Positions 23,441-30,102 of a DNA stretch of 33,477 nt are shown here, one piece after another. Source of the stretch: Amycolatopsis coloradensis (GTDB taxonomy: Bacteria > Actinomycetota > Actinomycetes > Mycobacteriales > Pseudonocardiaceae); assembly GCF_037997115.1 (NCBI RefSeq), contig NZ_CP150484.1:8441515-8474991 (forward strand). The letters run 5' to 3'. The stretch's first letter is position 1; every line of letters begins with the position of its first letter. The position numbers and the translations under genes are program-made. The notes below the pieces were generated by a model. That model searched no databases. It saw nothing but the letters and a program-made list of their open reading frames with translations, and had not been told where the DNA came from.

Positions 23441-24985
23441 CTAGTCCGAGGCCAGTTTCACGTCCACGACAAGAGAAGACCCATCCCGGACAAGGCGGAC
23501 AGGGACCACTTCGCCGACTTCGCGGGCGCGGACCGCGACGAGCAGTTCCGCCGAGTCGCGCACGAGCCGTCCGCCGACTTCCGTGATGACGTCGCCTTCT
23601 TTGATCCCGGCGGAGGCCGCGGGGCCGCCAGGGGCGACGTTGCGGACCTGTGCGCCCATGGTGCTGGAGCCCGCGACGGTCGACGAAGCGTTGATGCCGA
23701 TGTCGGGATGGACGACCTTGCCGTCCTTGATCAGTGTTTTCGCGATTTTCACCGCGTAGTCACTGGGGATGGCGAACCCGATGCCGATGCTGCCGCCTTC
23801 GGCGCTGGAAGAGCGGATCGCGGAGTTGATCCCGACCAGCGCCCCGGTCGCGTCGACGAGCGCGCCGCCCGAGTTTCCGTGGTTGATCGCGGCGTCGGTC
23901 TGGATGGCCTCGTAGATCACCGGCGCGCTCCCGCCGTCGCCACCGGCGGTCACCGGGCGGTTGAGCGCGCTCACGATGCCCGCGGTGACCGAGTTCTGCA
24001 GCGCCAGCGGCGAACCGACGGCGATCACCGAGTCGCCGACGGCGAGGTCGGAAGACTTCCCGACCTGCAGCGCGGTCAGGTTCTTGACGTCGACCTTGAC
24101 CACGGCGAGGTCGGTTTTGGGGTCGGCGCCGACGACCTTCGCCTCGACGCGCCTGCCGTCGAAGAACACGGCGGTGACCTTGGTGGCCGCGTCGGCCGTC
24201 GCGGCGGAGATCACGTGTTCGTTCGTGAGCACGTAGCCCTGGGTGTCGATGACGACGCCGGAGCCCTGCTGGCCCGCGTCGGCGCCGGGTTTGAACACTT
24301 CGAGCGAGACCACGGCGGGCGCCACCCGGTGGGCGATGTCCGCGATCGAACCCGCCGGACGCTCCTTGGCCGCGTCGGCTTCGGAGATGCTTGCCTGCCC
24401 GGTCAGTTCGGTGCCGGTGTCGGCGAACCACCAGCCGATCAGCCCGCCGGCGGCGCCGATTACCAACGCGACGGCGGCGAGCATCGCCAGCGCCTTCGTC
24501 TGCACACGCCGCCCGAAAAGGACCTCCGGAAGGCTCAGCAGCGCACCCTGCGGGCGCTTCGCGTCCTTCTCCTCTTCCGAGTCCTGGTGCACGGCGGGCC
24601 CGGCGAGCACCGCGCCGGACGAAGGGTCGCGCCAGGGATCCGAGGTCGTGGTCCAGAGCGGGCCTTCGGCGCCGTTCGCGGACGGTGCGGAGCCGTTGGT
24701 CCCGTGCGGCCGCTCCAGCACGACACCTTCGGCGCCCGGCGGGCGGCGGAAGGCCTCGGCGAGCGATTCCGGCGTGGGGGGCGCGAGGTTCAGACCCGGC
24801 GCGGACTGCCCGTTGGCGCCTGGCTGGTACAGCTTGTCGAAGGCACCGTCGACACCGTGCGGCCTGCCGAACGTGGCCGCCTGCGCCGGATCGACGGCGG
24901 GCCTGGCCAGCGGGCGCGGCGCCAGCCGATCCCCCGCCGGGTCACCAGGCTGCTGCGGATTCGCGTTCGGCTGCTCGGTCATCAT
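23441..24985 (-). CDS. htrA: HtrA/DegP-type membrane serine protease
   Basis: A 514-residue envelope protease. A long disordered cytosolic start (1-160, Pro/Gly/Asn-rich) is followed by one membrane helix (165-186) and the trypsin-like domain with the triad His257 (TNEHV), Asp292 (TDLAVVKV) and Ser372 (GNSGGAL), then a C-terminal PDZ domain (about 425-510, VAPGGPAASAGIKEGDVITEVGG). It degrades or refolds damaged exported proteins. Two adjacent ATG codons open the frame after CCCGGGGA; either may be used. In mycobacteria it follows rseA in one array; here an opposed gene lies between. Its own promoter should lie in 24986-25114, shared with the divergent gene. Confidence 0.92.
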   Translation of the reverse strand: MMTEQPNANPQQPGDPAGDRLAPRPLARPAVDPAQAATFGRPHGVDGAFDKLYQPGANGQSAPGLNLAPPTPESLAEAFRRPPGAEGVVLERPHGTNGSAPSANGAEGPLWTTTSDPWRDPSSGAVLAGPAVHQDSEEEKDAKRPQGALLSLPEVLFGRRVQTKALAMLAAVALVIGAAGGLIGWWFADTGTELTGQASISEADAAKERPAGSIADIAHRVAPAVVSLEVFKPGADAGQQGSGVVIDTQGYVLTNEHVISAATADAATKVTAVFFDGRRVEAKVVGADPKTDLAVVKVDVKNLTALQVGKSSDLAVGDSVIAVGSPLALQNSVTAGIVSALNRPVTAGGDGGSAPVIYEAIQTDAAINHGNSGGALVDATGALVGINSAIRSSSAEGGSIGIGFAIPSDYAVKIAKTLIKDGKVVHPDIGINASSTVAGSSTMGAQVRNVAPGGPAASAGIKEGDVITEVGGRLVRDSAELLVAVRAREVGEVVPVRLVRDGSSLVVDVKLASD

Positions 24986-25114
24986 TCCCCGGGGCTGAGA
25001 TCAGGTTGGCCGGACGCGAGAGTACGCCAGGCCTTACCCGGGATTCTGCCGTGACCACGGTGAAGTGCGCGTTGATTCCCCGAACCGGCGAGAAATGTGA
25101 CACTTGAGGCAACT

Positions 25115-25651
25115 ATGTCTCACGTCTGGCAGTCCAACGGGCATGCCGGAGAACCCGGGGCTCCTTTTCCGCCTCAGAACGTCCCTCACCAGCAATGGTC
25201 TCAGCAGCCGCCCAAGCAGAAGGGCTTCTCCTGCAAAGTCCAAATGGTCCTGTTCGCCATATCCATCGGCGGATTCGCCGTGATCATCACGCTGAACAAC
25301 ATCGCGGGGCCGGAGAAGCAGGCCAAAACGCTGAGCGAGGGCGACTGCGTCGTGCTGACCGGAGCCGGCGAGGAGGCCGACGCGGTCCCGACTCCGTGCG
25401 ATTCACCGCAAGCGTCATACGCGGTGAGCCTCACCGGGGTCACAAGGGCGACTGGAACGGCAAGGACGGTTTCTACAACACCACCGCCGCTGAAGGACTG
25501 CGGCTCGGCGCGGCTGAAGATCAGCGAGGTCTTCCCGGAGGCGAGCGTGGCGAACAGTCCGTGCGCCGAGGGCACGGCTGAGGTCGTCTCCTACGCCGGC
25601 TACGCGACTTCGAAGTTCAAGAGCGCGACCATCTGCTTCGTCACGCCCTGA
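25115..25651 (+). CDS. Single-pass protein with Cys-rich outer domain; compensated frameshift
   Basis: A 178-residue hypothetical protein. The Gln/Pro-rich cytosolic start (1-36) is followed by one helix (about 43-60) and an outer domain with paired cysteines (GDCV, TPCD, KDCG, SPCA, TICF), in the style of LppU-like actinobacterial proteins (tentative). Between about 25436 and 25490 the annotated frame has untypical codons (ACA, AGG, ACT, GCA, TCT), while the +1 frame has ideal high-GC codons and reads HKGDWNGKDGFYNTTA. Two nearby indels, at the GGGG run 25435-25439 and at GCCGCTG 25486-25492, would explain this. GAGG precedes the ATG. It sits opposed between rseA and htrA. Confidence 0.7.
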   Translation: MSHVWQSNGHAGEPGAPFPPQNVPHQQWSQQPPKQKGFSCKVQMVLFAISIGGFAVIITLNNIAGPEKQAKTLSEGDCVVLTGAGEEADAVPTPCDSPQASYAVSLTGVTRATGTARTVSTTPPPLKDCGSARLKISEVFPEASVANSPCAEGTAEVVSYAGYATSKFKSATICFVTP

Positions 25652-25660
25652 CGAAGCAGA

Positions 25661-26338
25661 TCAGCGGGCGGACACCGGCATGGGCACGCTGGGCGTGCTC
25701 GGGCTCGGCGTGGTGCTGCGCGGCGGTTCCGGCTGGGCGCCGCCGCCCAGCTGCGCGGGAAGCAGCCCGGCGTTGACGCCTTGCGGCGGGGTGAAACCGG
25801 TGGTCGGCTGGTCTTCGGTGCCGTCACCCGAGGTCGCGACGAGGGCCAGGGCGCTCAGGACCAGGCCCGAAACGACGACTCCGGCGCCCTGCGCGTACTT
25901 CCGCCGGGCGAGACCGAACCGCCCGCCGCCGAGGACGTTCGGCGACTGGCCCAGTGGCGCCGTTGATCCCAACGGCGCCGTACCGCCCAAAACCCCGGTG
26001 TCGCGCAGTCCGGCGACCCGGTCGGGCCGCTGGATGGCCACCAGCTGACCGTCGGCGGTCATCGCCAGGTTGTCCGGTGTGCCGGGAAGTTCGGTGTTCT
26101 GCGGGATGGAGCACAGGCTGGCCAGGAAACCCGCCGACATCGACGGGGCTCCCGCCTGCTTCACGGCGGCGACGGCCTGGCGCTGCGCGGTCACCTCTGC
26201 CGCGCACGCCTGGCAGCGGGCGATATGCGCCGAGGCCCTGTCCTGGGCACCGAGGGACAGCTCCCCGTCGACGAAGGCGACGATGGCGTCCGGAAGCAGA
26301 TGCGACTCGGGGAGTCCCCAACCTCGCGGTGCGGTCAT
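25661..26338 (-). CDS. rseA: Zinc anti-sigma factor RseA
   Basis: A 225-residue anti-sigma factor. The zinc-binding ZAS motif H-x3-C-x2-C is at His38, Cys42 and Cys45 (HIARCQAC). A Gly/Ala/Pro-rich linker leads to one membrane-like hydrophobic segment (VVVSGLVLSALALVAT, about residues 160-175) and a Pro/Ser/Thr-rich end. It holds SigE inactive until envelope or redox stress. Its ATG overlaps the sigE stop (ATGA), ensuring balanced synthesis; the frame's earlier starts run inside sigE. It is convergent with the small membrane protein gene, nine bases apart. Confidence 0.88.
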   Translation of the reverse strand: MTAPRGWGLPESHLLPDAIVAFVDGELSLGAQDRASAHIARCQACAAEVTAQRQAVAAVKQAGAPSMSAGFLASLCSIPQNTELPGTPDNLAMTADGQLVAIQRPDRVAGLRDTGVLGGTAPLGSTAPLGQSPNVLGGGRFGLARRKYAQGAGVVVSGLVLSALALVATSGDGTEDQPTTGFTPPQGVNAGLLPAQLGGGAQPEPPRSTTPSPSTPSVPMPVSAR

Positions 26339-26955
26339 ACCCCCACCTTCGCAGACTCCTGCGCCGCGGCGCGACGGCGCTCCAAAGAAGCGCGAAGCGC
26401 CTGGCGGCCGCGGTGGATCCGGCTGCGCACGGTGCCGAGCTTGACACCCAGGGTGGCGCCGATCTCCTCGTACGAGAGGCCTTCGACGTCGCACAGCACG
26501 ACCGCGGCACGGAACTCGGGCGGCAACTCGTCGAGCGCGGCCTGCAGATCCGGGTCGAGATGGGTGTCCGAGTAGACCTGCTCCGGGCTCGGGTCGTCAC
26601 CGACGATGCGGTCGGTGTCCTCGGGGAGGCCTTCCATCCGCACGCGCGAGCGGCGGCGGGCCATGTCGAGGAAGAGGTTCGTGGTGATGCGGTGCAGCCA
26701 GCCTTCGAACGTGCCGGGCTTGTAGGACGCGAGGGAGCGGAAGACCCGGATGAAGGTCTCCTGCGTCAGGTCCTCGGCGTCGTGGGCGTTACCGGTCAGG
26801 CGGTACGCCAGCCGGTACACGCGGTCGGCGTGTTCACGCACGACCTCGTCCCACGAGGGCGGCGTCCATGCGGCCTCGTCCACCGTCACCGGCGTGACCT
26901 GGTCCGCGTGCTGGTCCTGCATCGTTTCCTGCATCGGGGAAGTAGGCACCTCCAT
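26335..26955 (-). CDS. sigE: ECF sigma factor SigE
   Basis: A 206-residue group-IV sigma factor. Region 2 is at about residues 45-110 (VYRLAYRLTGNAHDAEDLTQETFIRVFRSL), and region 4 at about 145-195 (LPPEFRAAVVLCDVEGLSYEEIGATLGVKLGTVRSRIHRGRQAL). It directs RNA polymerase to envelope-stress promoters. I chose the ATG at 26953-26955, preceded by GGGAGAAG, because the next start upstream (GTG 26998-27000) lies inside the sigma-E-type promoter. ATGs at 26934 and 26925 are further alternatives. rseA overlaps its stop. The Mycobacterium counterpart Rv1221 has the same neighbours. Confidence 0.92.
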   Translation of the reverse strand: MEVPTSPMQETMQDQHADQVTPVTVDEAAWTPPSWDEVVREHADRVYRLAYRLTGNAHDAEDLTQETFIRVFRSLASYKPGTFEGWLHRITTNLFLDMARRRSRVRMEGLPEDTDRIVGDDPSPEQVYSDTHLDPDLQAALDELPPEFRAAVVLCDVEGLSYEEIGATLGVKLGTVRSRIHRGRQALRASLERRRAAAQESAKVGV

Positions 26956-26982
26956 CAGCGTCTTCTCCCAACTACTCCACCC

Positions 26983-27009
26983 AACGCGGGCGATGAGCAC
27001 GGTGTTCCC
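26983..27009 (-). promoter_or_regulatory. ECF (SigE/SigH-type) promoter before sigE
   Basis: On the minus strand GGGAAC (27004-27009) and CGTT (26983-26986) are 17 bases apart, a full match to the GGAAC-N16/18-GTT pattern of actinobacterial SigE and SigH. Transcription would begin near 26976, about 20 bases before the chosen ATG. This indicates positive autoregulation of sigE. Confidence 0.7.
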
Positions 27010-27133
27010 GTTGTCGAGGACCAGTCTGTCCGGCCTGCATATGTTTCTAGTGAGACTGGACTGAGAGGAGGCTGAGAAGTCGGTACCAGGGAGTCTTCGC
27101 TCTTTTGACGATAGGCAGCGCTAACCTCCGCGT

Positions 27134-27784
27134 GTGAATTCCGGGACGCATGCGGGCTCGCCTGCCGAGGCCGCCGACGCCGACCTCGTCGACGGATACG
27201 TCCCCGACGATGAGGTACTGGCCGCCGCGCGGGCGCGGTCGGCCGATCTGGGATGCGGTCCACTGAGCGCGGGCGCGGGTGCGACTCTGCGTTTTCTCGC
27301 CACGACGCTGCGGGCGAAGGCTGTCGTCGAGGTCGGGACCGGGGCCGGGGTGAGCGGGTTGTGCCTGCTCGGCGGCATGGTCGACGACGGGATCCTCACC
27401 TCGATCGACATCGAGCCGGAGTACCACCGGGCGGCGCGGACGGCGTTCCGCGAGGCCGGCTACGCGCCGGGGCGGACCCGCCTGATCATGGGGCGCGCGC
27501 TCGACGTCCTCCCCCGGCTCACCCCCGGCGGCTACGACCTGGTGTTCGTCGATTCGGCGCCGGTCGAATACCCGAGCTGCTACGAGAAGGCCGTCTCGCT
27601 GCTCCGGCCCGGCGGGATACTGGCGTTCCACAACGTCTCGGGGTCCAGGGTGACCGATCCCTCACGACGTGATCCGGACACCCTCGCGCTGCGGGAGGTA
27701 GCGCGGGCCTTCCGCGAGGACGCGCGGCTGGTCCCGGCACTGTTGCCGGTGGGCGGCGGGCTGCTGGTCGCCGCGATCGCGTAG
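27134..27784 (+). CDS. SAM-dependent O-methyltransferase (Rv1220c-like)
   Basis: A 216-residue class I methyltransferase of the caffeoyl-CoA O-methyltransferase type. Motif I is VVEVGTGAGVSGLCLL (about residues 65-80), followed by SIDIEPEYHRAAR for the ribose contact and DLVFVDSAPVEYP for the metal-binding strand. It is divergent from sigE as Rv1220c is. TAACCT ends six bases before the GTG and no ribosome site is visible, so the message is probably leaderless. The stop codon TAG (27782-27784) lies inside a palindromic element. The natural acceptor is unknown. Confidence 0.85.
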   Translation: MNSGTHAGSPAEAADADLVDGYVPDDEVLAAARARSADLGCGPLSAGAGATLRFLATTLRAKAVVEVGTGAGVSGLCLLGGMVDDGILTSIDIEPEYHRAARTAFREAGYAPGRTRLIMGRALDVLPRLTPGGYDLVFVDSAPVEYPSCYEKAVSLLRPGGILAFHNVSGSRVTDPSRRDPDTLALREVARAFREDARLVPALLPVGGGLLVAAIA

Positions 27785-27807
27785 CAAGGGACCTTTGCTA
27801 CCACTTT
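27782..27807. repeat. Palindromic element, TAGCAAAGG family, copy 1
   Basis: TAGCAAGGG-A-CCTTTGCTA is a near-perfect 19-base palindrome (27782-27800) whose first three bases are the methyltransferase stop codon. The 25 bases 27783-27807 recur exactly in reverse complement at 28484-28508 inside the MFS gene. An 18-base core recurs at 30681-30698. Confidence 0.8.
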
Positions 27808-29070
27808 TCAGACCCGTTCCGTGAAGGCCTCCTTGCCTACCCTCAAAGTAGGGAAGGAGGCCTTCACGGACTTGGGGACCACCGCGACCACGGCCACCGC
27901 GGCGAGGGCCAGCCAGGCGGCGGTGAGCACGATCAGCCAGGTCCAGCCCGCGTGCCCGTAGACGGTCGCGCCGACGGCGCCGCCGATACTGCTGCCGAGG
28001 TAGTACGAAAGCGTGTAGAGCCCGCCTACCTGGCCTCGGGCGTTCTCGGGCGCCTCCGCGGCGGCCCAGCCGTTGGCGACGGCGTGCGCGGCGAAGAACG
28101 CGCCGGTCAGCACCACGAACCCGGCGACGACCACGGGCAGCGAGTCGGACAGCGTCAGCGCGGCGCCCGCGATCGTGAGCAGCAGGGCACCCGCGAGCGA
28201 CCGGCGGCGGCCGAATCGGCCGACGAGCTTGCCCGCCGTCGCCGACGAGACCGAGCCCATCGCGTACGCGAGGAAGACGAGCGACGCGATCGCGGGCGAG
28301 AGGTTCAGCGGCTCGCCGGTCAGGCGGAATCCGGCGGCGTTGTACAGCGCGACGAAGGAGCCCATCGCCAGCAGCGCGACCGCGTACTGGACCAGCAGGA
28401 CCGGCCTCCGCACCGCCGCGCCGAGCCCGGCCAGCACCGCCCTGCCCTGCTCACGCAACCGCTCTGACCTGCGCCGATCCGCGAAAGTGGTAGCAAAGGT
28501 CCCTTGCTCCCCCGGCGGCAGGGCCAGCACCGTGACCACCGTGCAGACCAGCCCGATCCCCGCGACCACGAGCAGCGCGCCGTGGTAGCCGAACGGTCCG
28601 GCGGTGAACCCGGCCGCGAGCCGTCCGATCATGCCGCCGATGGTGTTCCCGGCGATCATCGCGCCCACCGCCGCCGCGAGCCCGGCCTTGCCGAGCCGTT
28701 CCGCGAGGTAAGCGGCGGCCACTCCGGGGAACCCCGCGATCGCGATTCCCTGCAGCGCCCGGAGCACGAGCAGCGCCGAGTAGCTGGGCGCCAGCGGCAG
28801 CAGGAAACCGAACACGACCGATGCGACCACCGAAGCGATGATCACCGGACGCCGTCCGACGACCTCGGAGAGCGCCGCGATGGGCAAGACGGCGATCGCG
28901 AGCGCACCGGTCGCGACGCTCACCGCGAGCGAAGCGCCACCCGGATCGAGGTGATACTGCTCGGCCAGCTGCGGCAGCACCGGCTGTGGCGCGTAGAGCA
29001 GCGCGAAGGATGAGATCCCGGCCGCGGCGACGGCGATCGTCACGCGGCGGGTGGTTCCGGTGGCAGGCAC
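27808..29070 (-). CDS. MFS exporter containing two palindromic elements
   Basis: A 420-residue 12-helix major facilitator transporter of the AraJ/YnfM drug-efflux type. Loop motif A is at about residues 65-72 (SEVVGRRP). Two segments are encoded by repeats: EQGTFATTF (about residues 188-196) in the central cytosolic loop after helix 6, from the copy at 28484-28508, and about the last 18 residues (near VKASFP to FTERV) from the hairpin at 27819-27869. The GTG start at 29068-29070 follows the promoter TAGACG-N17-TAGCTT by seven bases, so the message is likely leaderless. It is divergent from a LysR gene, which probably controls it. The substrate is unknown. Confidence 0.87.
   Translation of the reverse strand: MPATGTTRRVTIAVAAAGISSFALLYAPQPVLPQLAEQYHLDPGGASLAVSVATGALAIAVLPIAALSEVVGRRPVIIASVVASVVFGFLLPLAPSYSALLVLRALQGIAIAGFPGVAAAYLAERLGKAGLAAAVGAMIAGNTIGGMIGRLAAGFTAGPFGYHGALLVVAGIGLVCTVVTVLALPPGEQGTFATTFADRRRSERLREQGRAVLAGLGAAVRRPVLLVQYAVALLAMGSFVALYNAAGFRLTGEPLNLSPAIASLVFLAYAMGSVSSATAGKLVGRFGRRRSLAGALLLTIAGAALTLSDSLPVVVAGFVVLTGAFFAAHAVANGWAAAEAPENARGQVGGLYTLSYYLGSSIGGAVGATVYGHAGWTWLIVLTAAWLALAAVAVVAVVPKSVKASFPTLRVGKEAFTERV
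27819..27869. repeat. 22-bp hairpin forming the MFS C-terminal codons
   Basis: The arms 27819-27840 and 27848-27869 match at 21 of 22 positions around CCTCAAA. It lies wholly within the 3' end of the MFS reading frame on the minus strand, which stops at 27808. Its TGAAGGCC edge recurs in the hairpin after sugC (9945-9984). It may serve as the terminator of the MFS gene while also being translated. Confidence 0.78.
28484..28511. repeat. Palindromic element, TAGCAAAGG family, copy 2 (inside a CDS)
   Basis: The 25 bases 28484-28508 are the exact reverse complement of 27783-27807, and 28489-28511 equal 30679-30701. The core GGTAGCAAAGGTCCCTTGCT lies in frame in the MFS gene, translated on the minus strand as EQGTFAT. 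It causes no stop and falls in the central loop, where an insertion is tolerated. Confidence 0.8.
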
Positions 29071-29077
29071 GGTCCCG

Positions 29078-29106
29078 AAGCTAAGCCTGGCTAAACGATA
29101 CGTCTA
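29078..29106 (-). promoter_or_regulatory. Promoter of the MFS gene, probable LysR site region
   Basis: On the minus strand TAGACG (29101-29106) and TAGCTT (29078-29083) are 17 bases apart, and the start codon follows after seven bases. The short divergent interval (29071-29133) also holds repeated ATACG and GCTAA words, as expected where a LysR-type regulator binds; no clear T-N11-A dyad could be fixed. Confidence 0.5.
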
Positions 29107-29133
29107 ATACGCTCATCTGCCACAATCGATGCC

Positions 29134-30033
29134 GTGCTGAATGAAAGGATGACCGCCCAGCTAGCCCCGCAGCTCGCGCTGCTCACCGCACTCCGCCGCA
29201 CGACGAACGTCACACGCGCGGCCGAGCTGCTCGGTGTCCCCCAGCCCACGGTAAGCCGCCGGATCTCGGCGCTCGGCGAGGCCCTCGGCGCCCCCCTCAC
29301 GGTCCCCGACGGCCGCGGCATCCGGCTCACCCGGGCCGCCGAACTGCTGGCCGATGCCGCCGAACGTGCCCTCGCCGCCATCGACGCCGGAGTCCGCCAA
29401 GCCCGCGAAGAGGTCGACCCCGAATCCGGGCATGTCGTCCTAGGCTTCCTGCACCTGCTCGGCAGGTCGCTGGTTCCCACGTTGCTCCGCGGCTACCGCG
29501 CGGACCATCCGGGCGTCCGGTTCACCCTGGTCCAGGGGTCACGTCAGGACATGGTCGACAGGCTGACCAGCGGAGAACTCGACCTCGCGCTGCTCGCGCC
29601 CGCACCCGTCGACGACCCGCTGCTCGACGCCGCCGTACTCACCGAGCAGGAGATCTTCCTGTCCGTTCCGACGTCGCACCGCCTCGCCGACCGGCCCAGC
29701 GCCGCCATCGAGGACCTCAAGGACGAGGAATTCGTGCTCCTCGAAACCGGGTACGGACTCCGCACCATCACCGACGACCTGTGCGCCGCGGCCGGCTTCG
29801 AGCCGAAGATCGCCTTCGAAGGGCAGGAGTCCGACACAGTCCGCGGGCTGGTCGCGGCCGGGCTCGGCGTCGCGCTGCTCCCCCGTTTCGAGCCGGGCAG
29901 CCCTGCGGGGGTCGTCGAAGTCCCGCTGGTGCCGCCGGTCGGGCGGACCATCGGGCTGGCCTGGCGGCGCGACGTGGTCCTGCCACCCGCCGTGCTGCGG
30001 TTCCGTGAGCGAGTCCGCGCGCAGCCTTGGTGA
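29134..30033 (+). CDS. LysR-family transcriptional regulator
   Basis: A 299-residue regulator. The winged helix-turn-helix is at about residues 8-65 (LALLTALRRTTNVTRAAELLGVPQPTVSRRISALGEALG). The effector domain follows from about residue 95 (GHVVLGFLHLLGRSLVPTLLRGY) to the end. It is divergent from the MFS exporter with 63 bases between them, the classic pair for an inducible exporter. The GTG at 29134 lies seven bases after CACAAT; an ATG five codons on is the alternative start. The ligand is unknown. Confidence 0.9.
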   Translation: MLNERMTAQLAPQLALLTALRRTTNVTRAAELLGVPQPTVSRRISALGEALGAPLTVPDGRGIRLTRAAELLADAAERALAAIDAGVRQAREEVDPESGHVVLGFLHLLGRSLVPTLLRGYRADHPGVRFTLVQGSRQDMVDRLTSGELDLALLAPAPVDDPLLDAAVLTEQEIFLSVPTSHRLADRPSAAIEDLKDEEFVLLETGYGLRTITDDLCAAAGFEPKIAFEGQESDTVRGLVAAGLGVALLPRFEPGSPAGVVEVPLVPPVGRTIGLAWRRDVVLPPAVLRFRERVRAQPW

Positions 30034-30102
30034 CGATCGTCAGGGTCGATCACTGCCGTTCGTCCACCCCGGCAGGGAAGCATTTTCGCTAACTTCGGGT
30101 GA

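Noticed and set aside
23243..25054. 603-residue plus-strand frame opposite htrA and tatB
   Set aside because: It crosses two real genes antisense and has the typical shadow composition.
25052..25085. Sigma-E promoter ahead of htrA (GGGAAT near 25080, minus strand)
   Set aside because: The -35 part is acceptable, but at the right distance the sequence is GTG rather than GTT, so the match is not good enough to list.
26956..27000. Upstream start for sigE at GTG 26998-27000
   Set aside because: It lies within the spacer of the sigma-E-type promoter and has no ribosome site.
30053..30075. Hairpin CTGCCG/CGGCAG after the LysR gene as a terminator
   Set aside because: Only six pairs with an 11-base loop; this occurs often by chance at this base composition.
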